Positions 1 to 8,846 of a stretch of DNA of 64,000 nucleotides are shown here, one piece after another. The notes below the pieces were generated by a model. It did not search any database. It had not been told where the DNA came from and worked only from the letters and a program-made list of their open reading frames with translations. Location: contig NZ_CADIJM010000004.1 in the NCBI RefSeq assembly GCF_902859585.1, positions 353,581 through 417,580 on the forward strand, read 5' to 3'. Numbering within the stretch: position 1 is the first letter of the stretch; every line of letters begins with the position of its first letter. Both the position numbers and the translations under genes were made by a program. The stretch is from Achromobacter animicus. GTDB taxonomy: Bacteria; Pseudomonadota; Gammaproteobacteria; Burkholderiales; Burkholderiaceae_B.

Positions 1-2
1 AT

Positions 3-482
3 GACGACGCGGGGCGGTGGCTCGAGACACACGCCGAGGTCTACGACTTCATCGTGGTGGACTTTCCCGATCCGTCCAACTTCGGTTTGGGACGGCTGTA
101 TTCCGTGCCGGTCTATCACCTGATGGCGCGGCATCTGGCGGAAAACGGCTACATGGTCGTGCAGTCCACCTCGCCCTACTTCGCGCCGCGTTCGTTCTGG
201 AGCGTGGACGCCACCCTGAAGGAAGCGGGCCTGAACACCTGGCCTTATCACACCTACGTGCCGTCGTTCGGCGACTGGGGTTTCATCCTGGCCAGCAAGC
301 GGCGCGACTACGCACCGCCCGAAAAAATCACCGTGCCCACGCGCTATCTGGACGCCGTCACCGTGCGCGAGCTCTTTCACTTTCCCGCCGACATGCCGGC
401 GCTGGCCATGCCGCCGAACCGCCTGAACGAACAATCGCTCGTGCGCTACTTCGACGAGGACTGGCGCAAGGTCATCCGCTGA
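3..482 (+). CDS. speE: Spermidine synthase (polyamine aminopropyltransferase), C-terminal part
   Basis: This is the last 159 residues of a gene that begins left of the window. The reading frame opens with DDAGRWL and YDFIVVDFPDPSN, the aminopropyltransferase-fold motif holding the catalytic Asp of the spermidine/spermine synthase family. Such enzymes transfer an aminopropyl group from decarboxylated SAM to a diamine. The long C-terminal tail after the fold resembles the membrane-attached form found in Burkholderiales and Pseudomonas, but the N-terminal half is not visible, so membrane segments cannot be checked. The stop TGA shares its A with the ATG of the next gene, so the two are translationally coupled. 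Confidence 0.85.
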   Translation, partial: DDAGRWLETHAEVYDFIVVDFPDPSNFGLGRLYSVPVYHLMARHLAENGYMVVQSTSPYFAPRSFWSVDATLKEAGLNTWPYHTYVPSFGDWGFILASKRRDYAPPEKITVPTRYLDAVTVRELFHFPADMPALAMPPNRLNEQSLVRYFDEDWRKVIR

Positions 483-2125
483 TGCGGCGCCGCAGCTTCC
501 TGTTGGGCGCTGCCACGGCCGCCGCGGCGGGCTCGGTCGGCTATTGGCGCGCGCGCGTCGTCGAGACGACGCCCGACGTGCACTATCCCGGCATGCAGGC
601 CGGCCACGCGCTGCGCGACAAGGCGGCCCTGCCGCAGCCGTCGGCCACGCGGCAGCATCAGGTTGCGATCCTGGGCTCCGGAGTGGCCGGGCTGTCGTGC
701 GCCTGGAAACTGGCCCGAGAAGGCTTCACCGATTTTGTCGTGGTGCAGGGCCCCGAATTCGCGGGCAACGCCGCGGCGGGCGTGCGCGATGGGCTGGACT
801 ATCCGCTGGGCGCGCACTACCTGCCCTTGCCCTCGCTGGCATCTACCCACGTGCGCGAAATGCTGGCCGACTTCGGCATCATCGAGCGCGGCGCGGGCGA
901 CGCGCGTCCCTACTACGACGAAGCCGTCCTGGTGCATTCTCCGCAGGAAAGACTGCTGCGCAACGGGCGCTGGGAAGAACACCTGCTGCCGATGACGGAC
1001 GTGCCGGATGCCGACGCCGCCCAGCACCAGCGCTTTCTGGCGCTGGTCGATCAGCTGCGCACACAGGTCGGCAGCGACGGCCGCAAGGTGTTCTGCATTC
1101 CGCTCGACCTGTCGTCGCGCGATCCGGCGTGGCGCGCGCTGGACGCGCTGACGTTCAAGGACTGGCTGGCGCGTGAAGGCTATACCTCGCCCGCGCTGCA
1201 TTGGTATCTGAACTACTGCTGCCGGGACGACTACGGCGCGGGAATCGAGGTCGTCTCGGCGTGGGCGGGGCTGCATTACTTTGCCAGCCGCGACGGCCAT
1301 GCCGCCAATGCCGGCGAAGGCGCCGTCCTGACCTGGCCGGGCGGGCTGGCGACGCTGGCCGAACGGATGCGCGCGGCCATCACGCAAAAGCTCGGCCACG
1401 CAGACTGGCTGCTGCCGGGCACGGCGGTGCGTATCGAAGAACTGGCCACCGGCCCGCGCGTCCTGTGCATCGAGGAGTCGGCCGACGGCGCCGCCCGCGC
1501 CTATGCCCTGCAAACCCGCCGCACCGTCTGCGCCATGCCGCTCTTTGTCGCGCAGCGCCTGCTGCCGGACATCCGCGCCTACGGCTACGACCCGGCCACG
1601 CATGCCGCGCCGCACGCGGCCTGGATGGTGTCGAACTTCGTCATGGACGGCTATCCACTGGAAGCGCCGGGCGAGCCGCTGTCGTGGGACAACGTCGTCT
1701 ACGAAGGCCAGGCGCTGGGCTACGTCGTGTCCACCCATCAATTGCTGCGCGTGGCGCGTACGCCGCGCAGCGTGTTCACCGCGTACCACGCGCTGAGCGG
1801 CCAGACGCCGCAGGCCGCGCGCGAATGGCTGACACGCGCCAGCCCGCAAGACCTGCGCGACGTGGCCGCGGTGGATCTGGTGGCGGCGTATGGCAAGGAG
1901 TTCTGGCGCAATGCGCGCCAGTTGGAGATCACGGTGCGCGGCCACGCCATGGCTACGCCGGTGTGCGGCTACCTGTCCAATCAGGGCCTGGCTGCCCTGC
2001 GTGCCGTGGACGGTCCGGTGCTGTTCGCGCACGCCGACCTGTCGGGGTATTCGGTTTTTGAAGAAGCCTCATGGTGGGGCGTGACGGCAGCAGCGCGTAT
2101 TCTGGGCGGCCATCGACAAGGATGA
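482..2125 (+). CDS. Tat-exported FAD-dependent oxidoreductase next to spermidine synthase
   Basis: Predicted 547 aa. The ATG at 482 overlaps the spermidine synthase stop, and the open frame extending further upstream is spurious. The N-terminus MRRRSFLLGAATAAAA is a twin-arginine-type signal (residues 1-20). A Rossmann FAD motif AILGSGVAGLSCAWKLA follows at about residues 60-76. The rest fits an amine-oxidase or FAD/NAD(P)-binding oxidoreductase of about 500 residues. Coupling to an aminopropyltransferase suggests a polyamine or amine substrate in the periplasm, but the sequence does not show the substrate. Overlap with the next gene (ATGA at 2122) suggests one operon. Confidence 0.8.
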   Translation: MRRRSFLLGAATAAAAGSVGYWRARVVETTPDVHYPGMQAGHALRDKAALPQPSATRQHQVAILGSGVAGLSCAWKLAREGFTDFVVVQGPEFAGNAAAGVRDGLDYPLGAHYLPLPSLASTHVREMLADFGIIERGAGDARPYYDEAVLVHSPQERLLRNGRWEEHLLPMTDVPDADAAQHQRFLALVDQLRTQVGSDGRKVFCIPLDLSSRDPAWRALDALTFKDWLAREGYTSPALHWYLNYCCRDDYGAGIEVVSAWAGLHYFASRDGHAANAGEGAVLTWPGGLATLAERMRAAITQKLGHADWLLPGTAVRIEELATGPRVLCIEESADGAARAYALQTRRTVCAMPLFVAQRLLPDIRAYGYDPATHAAPHAAWMVSNFVMDGYPLEAPGEPLSWDNVVYEGQALGYVVSTHQLLRVARTPRSVFTAYHALSGQTPQAAREWLTRASPQDLRDVAAVDLVAAYGKEFWRNARQLEITVRGHAMATPVCGYLSNQGLAALRAVDGPVLFAHADLSGYSVFEEASWWGVTAAARILGGHRQG

Positions 2126-2133
2126 GACAAGAC

Positions 2134-3381
2134 ATGGGTAATCACGTCGTTGTGCTGGGCGCCGGCATCGTCGGCGTCTGCTGCGCGCTGGAACTGCAGC
2201 GGCGCGGCATGTCGGTCACGCTGGTGGATCGGCAGGCGCCCGGGATGGAAACGTCGATGGGCAACGCGGGCGTGCTGGCCCGCAGTTCGCTGATGCCGTT
2301 CAATCACCCTGGCCTTTGGGGACAACTGCCGCGTCTCTTGAAGAACGACACCGTCCAGTTCCGATACCGCTGGCCCTACCTGGCGTCGAACCTGGGCTGG
2401 GCAGCGCGATTCATGATGAGCGCGCGGCCGTCCGTCTTCCAGGAAACTGCCCGCGCGTTGGACGGCCTGATCCGGCTGTCCGCGCCCGAACACCTGAAGC
2501 TGCTGGATGAAAGCGGCGCGCGCCACCGGCTGCGCGACACCGGCTGGATCTTCCTGTACCGCACGGCGGCGGCCTGGAACGCGGGCGCATTGGCGCGCCG
2601 CACCTTCGCGCAGTACGACGTGCCGACCCGCGAACTGAACCCTGCGGAACTTGCCGAGGTCGAACCCGCCCTGTCGCCGATCTTTCACCGCGCGTTGTGG
2701 ATTCAGGGTTCGTATTCGGTGGATGATCCGCACGAGGTCGTCGCCGCGTACGCCTGCCTGTTCCAGCGCGAGGGCGGCACGTTCAAACGGATGGACGCCG
2801 CCGCCATCCGCCGCGACGCCAATGGCTGGGCGGTGCAAGGGACAAGCGCATCGGAATCGGTGTCGGCCGACCGGCTGGTCGTCGCGCTGGGACCGTGGTC
2901 CAAGGCGTTGCTCAAGACCACCGGCATCGACCTGCCCATGGCGTTCGAACGCGGGTATCACATGCATTACAACGGCCGCGGCGGCGTACGCGTCACCCGT
3001 CCTGTTTACGACACGGGCGGCGGCTACGTGCTGTCGCCCATGGCGCGCGGCCTGCGCCTGTCGACGGGCGTCGAGCTGAACGCTTGCGAGGCGCCCGCGC
3101 GTCCCGAGCAGCTGGATCTGGCGGAACAGCGCGCCCGCGAGGCCTTCCCGCTGGGCGACCGGCTGGACGCCGCCGCCTGGCTGGGCCGCCGCCCCACCCT
3201 GCCCGACAGCCGCCCGATGATCGGCGAAGCGCCGCGCCATCCCGGCCTGTGGCTGGCGCTGGGGCACCAGCACATCGGCTTCAGCACCGCGCCGGGCACG
3301 GCAAAGGTGCTGGCGGAACTGATGCTGGACGGTGCGGCGGCGTCGCGCCACGCGGCCTTCCGGCCCGGCCGGTTCATCTAG
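2134..3381 (+). CDS. FAD-dependent oxidoreductase, D-amino-acid dehydrogenase (DadA) type
   Basis: Predicted 415 aa, the usual length of the DadA/DAO group. The N-terminus MGNHVVVLGAGIVGVCCALELQ carries the GxGxxG dinucleotide-binding fold. A C-terminal segment LGRRPTLPDSRPMIG followed by LALGHQHIGFSTAPGTA is typical of DadA-like enzymes that oxidise D-amino acids or related amines and pass electrons to the respiratory chain. I chose the ATG at 2134, 12 nt after an AAGG ribosome site; an ATG at 2122 overlapping the previous stop is also possible. No alanine racemase lies beside it, so the exact substrate is open. A hairpin terminator follows. Confidence 0.82.
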   Translation: MGNHVVVLGAGIVGVCCALELQRRGMSVTLVDRQAPGMETSMGNAGVLARSSLMPFNHPGLWGQLPRLLKNDTVQFRYRWPYLASNLGWAARFMMSARPSVFQETARALDGLIRLSAPEHLKLLDESGARHRLRDTGWIFLYRTAAAWNAGALARRTFAQYDVPTRELNPAELAEVEPALSPIFHRALWIQGSYSVDDPHEVVAAYACLFQREGGTFKRMDAAAIRRDANGWAVQGTSASESVSADRLVVALGPWSKALLKTTGIDLPMAFERGYHMHYNGRGGVRVTRPVYDTGGGYVLSPMARGLRLSTGVELNACEAPARPEQLDLAEQRAREAFPLGDRLDAAAWLGRRPTLPDSRPMIGEAPRHPGLWLALGHQHIGFSTAPGTAKVLAELMLDGAAASRHAAFRPGRFI

Positions 3382-3384
3382 GCA

Positions 3385-3412
3385 AACGCGGTCCTTGAAG
3401 GACCGCGTTGTT
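3385..3412 (+). terminator. Hairpin terminator after the DadA-like gene
   Basis: A perfect 10-bp stem, AACGCGGTCC / GGACCGCGTT, with a 5-nt loop starts 4 nt after the stop codon. The tail GTTGTTG is only moderately U-rich, so this may be a weak terminator. It lies between convergent genes. Confidence 0.6.
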
Positions 3413-3442
3413 GACCGCGCTATTTACCGCGCCTTTTCGTCT

Positions 3443-4237
3443 TCAGCCCAACAAAAGCGCATCGTCTGACAGCTTCTCGCCCCGCACCCGCTCGAACATG
3501 GCCAGCAGGTCCGGCACGTCCATGCCGCGGCGCTCGTCGCCGGACACGTCCAGCACGACCTGGCCCTGGTGCAGCATGACGGTGCGGTCGCCGACATCCA
3601 GCGCCTGGCGCATGCTGTGCGTGACCATCATGGTGGTGAGCTGGTTTTCCGCCACGATGCGCGCCGTCAGTTGCAGCACGAAGTCCGCGGTGCGCGGGTC
3701 GAGCGCGGCGGTGTGCTCATCCAGCAGCAGGATGCGCGAGGGTTGCAGCGCCGCCATCAGCAGGCTGACCGCCTGGCGCTGGCCGCCGGACAACAGGCCG
3801 ATGCGGTCGGTGAGGCGGTTTTCCAGGCCCAGACCCAGCGTGGCAAGGCGCTCGCGAAAGCCCGCTTTCATCGAGGCCTTTACGGCGCGGCTATAGCCGC
3901 GCGAGGCGCCGCGCATCTGCGCCAGCGCCATGTTTTCCTCGATGGTCAGGTCTTCGCAGGTGCCCGCCATCGGGTCCTGAAACACGCGGGCCACGCTGCC
4001 GGCGCGCGCCCACACGGGCTTGCGCGTCACGTCCACACCATTGATGTCGATGCGTCCCGAATCGATGGGCAGGTCGCCCGACACGGCATTCAGGAACGTG
4101 GACTTGCCCGCGCCGTTGGAACCGATCACGGTGACGAACTGGCCCGACGGGATTTCCAGCGTGAGGCCGCGCAGGGCGCGGGTCTCGATGGGCGTACCCG
4201 CGTTGAAGGTGATTTTCAGGTCTTTTGCGGACAACAT
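3443..4237 (-). CDS. ABC transporter ATP-binding protein
   Basis: Predicted 264 aa. It has a complete ABC cassette: Walker A GSNGAGKST (residues 39-47), signature LSGGQ (149-153), Walker B ILLLDEHTA (169-177) and switch His207 in MVTHS. The cassette resembles those paired with BPD_transp_2 permeases and ABC_sub_bind receptors (TrpX/YtgP-like systems), where it energises import across the inner membrane. It is the third gene of the operon, 1 nt after the permease stop. The ligand is unknown; TrpX-type systems have been linked to aromatic amino acids. Confidence 0.92.
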   Translation of the reverse strand: MLSAKDLKITFNAGTPIETRALRGLTLEIPSGQFVTVIGSNGAGKSTFLNAVSGDLPIDSGRIDINGVDVTRKPVWARAGSVARVFQDPMAGTCEDLTIEENMALAQMRGASRGYSRAVKASMKAGFRERLATLGLGLENRLTDRIGLLSGGQRQAVSLLMAALQPSRILLLDEHTAALDPRTADFVLQLTARIVAENQLTTMMVTHSMRQALDVGDRTVMLHQGQVVLDVSGDERRGMDVPDLLAMFERVRGEKLSDDALLLG

Positions 4238-4238
4238 A

Positions 4239-5129
4239 TCAGCGCCCCTTCTTGCCGACCAGGCGGCGCTTGAGCATGGGGATGACCAGGGCGATCGTGA
4301 CGAGCACCGCGGTGACGAGGTTCAGGTCCTGCGCCTTCAGGCCGATAAAATCGCTGTTGAGCGCCAGGGCGATGAAGAAGCGGTAGACGATAGCGCCGAT
4401 GATGACGGCCAGCGTGGCCAGCACCAGCTTGCGCGACGGCAGGATGCTTTCGCCGACGATCACTGCGGCCAGGCCGATCACGATGGTGCCGATGCCCATC
4501 GAGATGTCCGAACCGCCTTGCGTCTGCGCGAACAGCGCGCCGGCCAGTGCCACCAGCGCGTTCGACAGCGCCATGCCGCCCAGGATCATGCGGCCGGTGT
4601 TCACGCCTTGCGCGCGGGCCATGCGGCCGTTGGAACCGGTGGCGCGCACGGCCAGGCCGGTTTGCGTCGCGAAGAACCAGTCCAGCGCCAGCTTGCAGAG
4701 AATGACGATGACGATCAGCAGCAGCGGGCGGGCGACATAGTCGGAAATCCACGCAGGCTGCAGGATCGTGAACACGGTGGGTTCGGTGATCAGCGGCACG
4801 TTGGGCTTGCCCATGATGCGCAGGTTGATCGAATACAGCGCGATCATCATCAGGATGCTGGCGAGCAGATCCATGATCTTAAGCTTGACGTTCAGCCAGC
4901 CCGTGACCAGCCCGGCTGCGGCGCCCGCGATCGTGGCGATGATGGTGGCGGAAAACGGATCGGTGCCCGAGGCGATCAGCGTCGCACAGACCGCGCCGCC
5001 CAGCGGAAAGCTGCCGTCCACGGTCAGGTCCGGGAAGCGCAGCAGGCGAAAGGAGATGAACACGCCCAAGGCCACCAGACTGAAGATCAAGCCGATCTCC
5101 AGCGCGCCTAACAACGAGAACAATGACAT
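4239..5129 (-). CDS. ABC transporter permease, branched-chain-type fold
   Basis: Predicted 296 aa. There are about eight hydrophobic helices, with the motif FPDLTVDGSFPLGGAV near the N-terminus and MDLLASILMMIALYSINLRIMG in the middle. This pattern is typical of the BPD_transp_2 permeases that accompany ABC_sub_bind receptors. Inner-membrane channel subunit; a single permease gene implies a homodimer. It is almost contiguous with the ATPase gene downstream, and separated from the receptor gene upstream by 319 bp containing a terminator-like hairpin. Confidence 0.9.
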   Translation of the reverse strand: MSLFSLLGALEIGLIFSLVALGVFISFRLLRFPDLTVDGSFPLGGAVCATLIASGTDPFSATIIATIAGAAAGLVTGWLNVKLKIMDLLASILMMIALYSINLRIMGKPNVPLITEPTVFTILQPAWISDYVARPLLLIVIVILCKLALDWFFATQTGLAVRATGSNGRMARAQGVNTGRMILGGMALSNALVALAGALFAQTQGGSDISMGIGTIVIGLAAVIVGESILPSRKLVLATLAVIIGAIVYRFFIALALNSDFIGLKAQDLNLVTAVLVTIALVIPMLKRRLVGKKGR

Positions 5130-5448
5130 GGGTCAGATCCAATCAAGATAAGAAACGAGCATATTAAAGAAGTGAAACGTACGATTTCTTGCGTTCGCGG
5201 GTCGGTTTTACCCGAGCTTTCGCAATGAACGTTTCCCGGCATGGATTTTCTCTCGTTTCCCGCCCGCGTGCCTACGCGCCGGCGCTGCCAGCGAAAGCAC
5301 GAGACCTGTCAAGGAAGCAACAACGCCGGGCCGCGAGCATCTTGTGAACGCTGCCGCCCTGTGGAACATCGGGTAAGCACACCACGAAAAACGCAAGAAA
5401 AACCCCGCGCACGCCGGATAGGCATGGCGGGGCCGATTTCGCGCCGTA
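5130..5448. other. Intergenic region between receptor and permease genes
   Basis: 319 bp without a convincing gene. It holds the receptor terminator at 5396-5432 and probably a secondary promoter for the permease-ATPase pair in the AT-richer stretch at 5143-5190. The small open frames here do not resemble proteins. Confidence 0.5.
5396..5432 (-). terminator. Terminator after the ABC receptor gene
   Basis: Read on the minus strand, a GC stem CCCCGC / GCGGGG is followed by TTTTTC about 15 nt after the receptor stop. Partial read-through would give the high receptor to permease ratio usual for such operons. Confidence 0.65.
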
Positions 5449-6420
5449 TTATTTCACGACCACCGCGGCGGACTTGATCAGCGCCTCGGGCAGGGTCACG
5501 CCCTGCTTGGCGGCCGCGCCCGGATTCACGTACAGCTCGAGCTTGGAGCTGGTTTCAGACGGAATCGCGCCGGGCTTCTCGCCCTTCAGGATGCGCACGA
5601 CGACCTTGCCGGTCTGCACGCCCAGATCGCGGTAGTTGATGCCCAGGGCGGCAATGCCGCCGCGCTTGACGCTGTCGGTATCCGACGCGATCAGCGGGAT
5701 CTTGGCGTCGTTGCCCACCTTGACCAGCGATTCGTACGCCGACACGACGTTGTTGTCGGTGTTGGTGTAGATGACGTCGACCTTGCCGATCAGGCTGCGG
5801 GCGGCGGACGCCACGTCCACCGAGCGCGGGGCGGCGGCTTCGACCAGGCTCATGCCCGACTTGGGCAGGATTTCCTGGAGTTTCTTGACGACGACGACCG
5901 AGTTGGCCTCGCCCGGGTTGTAGACGATGCCGACGCGCTTGGCGTTGGGCAGGATCTTCTTGATGAGCTCAACCTGCTTGTCCAGCGCCAGCAGGTCCGA
6001 CACGCCGGTCACGTTGGTGCCCGAGGCGTCCATGCTGGACACGAGTTGCGCGGCAACCGGATCGGTCACGGCGGAATACACCACCGGCACGTCCTTGGTG
6101 GCGGCAACGACAGCCTGCGCCGACGGCGTGGCGATCGCGACGATGGCGTCCGGGCGGTCGCCGACGAACTTGCGGGCGATCTGCGCGGCCGTGCCGTTGT
6201 TGCCTTGCGCGCTTTGATACTGCCACTTCAGGTTCTTGCCCGGCTCGTAGCCGGCTTGCTTGAGGGCGTCTTGCACCCCGTCACGCACGGCGTCCAGCGC
6301 CGGATGCTCGACGATGGCGGTCACCGCGACGGACTTTTGCTGCGCGGCGACCGGCGCGGCGATAGCCATCGCCAGCGCCATCGCACCAACCGTCAGAAAA
6401 TGTTTTTTTCCGATCAGCAT
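5449..6420 (-). CDS. ABC transporter substrate-binding protein (TrpX-like)
   Basis: Predicted 323 aa periplasmic receptor. The signal peptide has a hydrophobic core (VGAMALAMAIAAPVAAQ) with cleavage expected near residue 26. The mature protein matches the ABC_sub_bind pattern: VAVTAIVEHPALDAVRDGVQDAL, then DAIVAIATPSAQAVVAAT, VPVVYSAVTDPVAAQLV and TNTDNNVVSAYESLVK. An AAGGAG ribosome site precedes the ATG. It is the first gene of the import operon. The ligand cannot be read from sequence; aromatic amino acids or other small organic molecules are possible. Confidence 0.9.
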   Translation of the reverse strand: MLIGKKHFLTVGAMALAMAIAAPVAAQQKSVAVTAIVEHPALDAVRDGVQDALKQAGYEPGKNLKWQYQSAQGNNGTAAQIARKFVGDRPDAIVAIATPSAQAVVAATKDVPVVYSAVTDPVAAQLVSSMDASGTNVTGVSDLLALDKQVELIKKILPNAKRVGIVYNPGEANSVVVVKKLQEILPKSGMSLVEAAAPRSVDVASAARSLIGKVDVIYTNTDNNVVSAYESLVKVGNDAKIPLIASDTDSVKRGGIAALGINYRDLGVQTGKVVVRILKGEKPGAIPSETSSKLELYVNPGAAAKQGVTLPEALIKSAAVVVK

Positions 6421-6684
6421 ATGTTTGCTCCTTGAACCCTGGTGTTGCTTGTTGAATTTGCCGGTTTCTTCATGGCGGGCGCGGATTTTTGATCCGTTTG
6501 TCCTGCCACAAAGCCGTATAGTCTAACGTGCCGTCCACCAAATGGACTTGGGGGGAATCCCTGTAATGGTGCATCCATACAGGCTCGCCCCGACCCGGGG
6601 CAGCGGCGTGAATATACTGACAACCGCCGGGCAAACGCCGTTCATCCCGTTCCGCGTGCCCGCCGACGGCATCCCGAGGCCACC

Positions 6685-7641
6685 ATGATCAAACGCGCAC
6701 TGGGCCGATCCGGCCTGCAGGTTCCCCCACTCACTTTCGGCGGCAACGTCTTCGGCTGGACCGTCGACGAGGCCGGCACCTTTTCTTTGCTGGATGCGCT
6801 GGTGGACGCCGGCCTGAATTTCATCGACACGGCCGACATGTACTCGCGCTGGGTCCCCGGCAACCAGGGTGGCGAATCCGAAACCCTAATCGGCAAGTGG
6901 CTCAAGCGATCGGGCAAGCGCGACCAGGTGCTGATCGCCACCAAGGTCGGCATGGAGATGGGGCCGGGCCAGAAAGGCCTGTCGCCCGCCTACATCCGGC
7001 GCTCCTTGGACGCATCGCTGGCGCGCCTGCAGACGGACTACGTCGACCTGTACCAATCGCACCAGGACGACCCGGACACGCCGCTGACCGACACGCTGGC
7101 CGAATACGCCAAGCACATCGAAGCCGGCAAGGTGCGCGCGATCGGCGCGTCCAACTACACGGCGGTGCGGCTGTCGGAAGCCCTGATCGCCAGCGAGCGG
7201 CACAGCCTGCCGCGCTACGAAAGCATCCAGCCCGAGTACAACCTGTACACCCGCGAGCCCTTCGAATCCGGTCTGCAAAGCCTGGTGAAGACCCAGCAGA
7301 TGGGCACGATCAATTACTTCGCGCTGGCAAGCGGGTTTCTCAGCGGCAAGTACCGCGTTCCCGACGACGCAGGCAAGAGCGCGCGCGGCAAGAAGATCGT
7401 GGACACGTATCTGAATGATCGTGGCTACCGCATCCTGAAGGCGCTGGACGAGGTGGCCGAGGACGCCGGCTGCACGCCCGCGCAGGCTGCGTTGGCCTGG
7501 CAGATCGCGCAGCCGGGCATTACGTCGCCCATCGTCAGCGCCACGTCGCTCGCCCAGCTGGACGAACTGGTCAAGGCCGCCAGCCTGACGCTGACGCGCG
7601 ACCAGCTGGCCCGGCTAAGCCAGGCCAGCGATTGGCGCTGA
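6685..7641 (+). CDS. Aldo/keto reductase
   Basis: Predicted 318 aa, standard family length. The catalytic tetrad is complete: Asp48 and Tyr53 in NFIDTADMYS, Lys87 in IATKVG and His126 in LYQSHQDDP. The C-terminal NADPH-binding region includes ITSPIVSATSLAQLDEL. It resembles the YajO/Gpr-like subgroup that reduces aldehydes or ketones in the cytoplasm with NADPH. GAGG lies 6 nt before the ATG. It stands alone, divergent from the ABC operon; the physiological substrate is unknown. Confidence 0.93.
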   Translation: MIKRALGRSGLQVPPLTFGGNVFGWTVDEAGTFSLLDALVDAGLNFIDTADMYSRWVPGNQGGESETLIGKWLKRSGKRDQVLIATKVGMEMGPGQKGLSPAYIRRSLDASLARLQTDYVDLYQSHQDDPDTPLTDTLAEYAKHIEAGKVRAIGASNYTAVRLSEALIASERHSLPRYESIQPEYNLYTREPFESGLQSLVKTQQMGTINYFALASGFLSGKYRVPDDAGKSARGKKIVDTYLNDRGYRILKALDEVAEDAGCTPAQAALAWQIAQPGITSPIVSATSLAQLDELVKAASLTLTRDQLARLSQASDWR

Positions 7642-7645
7642 GGTT

Positions 7646-7680
7646 GCTTAGTTCAGCCGCTTAGTTCAGCCGCTTAGTCC
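7646..7680. repeat. 13-bp tandem repeat spanning a stop codon
   Basis: The unit GCTTAGTTCAGCC occurs twice in a row (7646-7658, 7659-7671) and a third partial copy ends inside the stop codon of the Bug receptor gene. Each unit carries the TAA stop on the minus strand, so the 3' end of that gene appears to have been duplicated downstream. Confidence 0.85.
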
Positions 7681-8645
7681 AACGTCACGCCGGAGTCCTT
7701 GACGACCTTGGCCCAGCGCTGGACTTCGCTGTCGACGAACTTGCCGAACTCGGCGCCGGTCAGCGTGGGCACGCCCGTGCCGTTGCCCGCCCAGGTCTCC
7801 TTCAGCTTGGGCGTGTTCAGCGCTTTCGTGATCTCGGCGGCCATTCTTTCCGTGGCTTCCTTCGGCGTGCCCGCGGGCGCCCAGATCGCATACCAGGTCG
7901 ACACCACGTAGTTCGGCACGCCGGCTTCGGCAGCCGTGGGCACGTCGGGCAGGGATTGCGAACGCTCCGTGGCGGCCACCGCCAGCGGCTTGATCGCGCC
8001 GGCGCGGATGTGCCCGGCCGACGAGCCCAGCCCATCAAACGCCAGATCCACCTGACCGCCGATCAGCGCCGACAGCATGGGACCCGCGCCCTGATACGGC
8101 ACGTCCACCAGCTTGACCCCCGTCTGCATCGCGAACAGCTCGCCGGCCAGGTGGTGCGTGCTGCCCTTGCCCGCCGTGCCGAAGTTGATTTCGCCGGGGC
8201 GTTTCTTTGCGTAATCGATGAACTCCTGCAAGGTCTTGACCGGCAGCTTGCTTGCGTTGATGACGACGACCTGCGGCGGCTGCGCCACCAGGGCGACCGG
8301 CACGAAATCCTTCTGGATGTTGTAGCTCAGGCTCTTGTACAGGGAAGGCGCCAGCGCATGGTGCGCGCCGCCCATGAAGAACGTGTAGCCGTCGGGCTTG
8401 GCCTTGGCCGCCACGCCGGCGCCCACGGTGCCGCCCGCGCCGCCCTTGTTGTCGATGACCACCGTCTGGCCAAGCTGCGTGGTGAGCTGCGCGGCCAGCG
8501 GACGGGCGAACGTGTCCGTGCCGCCGCCGGCGGGAAACGGAACGATCAGCGTGATGGGGCGTTCGGGCCATTGCGCGGCGGCAACGCCGCCGAAACCCAG
8601 GGCTGCCACGGCGAACACGGCCGCGGCGGTGGTGCGATAAGTCAT
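7674..8645 (-). CDS. Bug-family tripartite tricarboxylate receptor, probably for malonate
   Basis: Predicted 323 aa. Signal peptide about residues 1-24 (cleavage after GVAAA), then QWPERPITLIVPFPAGGGTDTFARPLA and IDNKGGAGGTVGA, which are hallmark Bug/TctC sequences for binding small carboxylates. Strong ribosome site AGAGGAGA. It follows the malonyl-CoA synthetase gene, separated by a terminator, so it probably has its own promoter. No TctA or TctB membrane partner is encoded in the window, so this is an orphan receptor. Malonate is inferred from context only. Confidence 0.9.
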   Translation of the reverse strand: MTYRTTAAAVFAVAALGFGGVAAAQWPERPITLIVPFPAGGGTDTFARPLAAQLTTQLGQTVVIDNKGGAGGTVGAGVAAKAKPDGYTFFMGGAHHALAPSLYKSLSYNIQKDFVPVALVAQPPQVVVINASKLPVKTLQEFIDYAKKRPGEINFGTAGKGSTHHLAGELFAMQTGVKLVDVPYQGAGPMLSALIGGQVDLAFDGLGSSAGHIRAGAIKPLAVAATERSQSLPDVPTAAEAGVPNYVVSTWYAIWAPAGTPKEATERMAAEITKALNTPKLKETWAGNGTGVPTLTGAEFGKFVDSEVQRWAKVVKDSGVTLD

Positions 8646-8808
8646 TTTGTCTCCTCTTGCTGCATCGGGGGACGGCGCCTGTTTTCTGGCGTCTCGTCGC
8701 TGAGATATTTTTTTCTTCTGAATGCGGCGGGCAGGTCTTATCGGGGCATTGGATGGGGATGCTTCTCCTTGGCTGCGGTAAATGAACGCGGTGAAAGAAT
8801 ACGGTGGT

Positions 8809-8837
8809 AAAAAAGCCGGCCCCGCGGGGACCGGCTT
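8809..8837 (-). terminator. Strong terminator after matB
   Basis: On the minus strand the stem AAGCCGG-TCCCC / GGGGCCGGCTT is followed by a run of six T residues, 10 nt beyond the matB stop. It closes the malonate operon before the Bug receptor gene. Confidence 0.85.
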
Positions 8838-8846
8838 CGGTATGGA

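Noticed and set aside
446-2032. 528-codon minus-strand frame opposite the FAD oxidoreductase gene
   Set aside because: Antisense shadow of a well-supported coding gene, with low-complexity Arg/Ala-rich translation.
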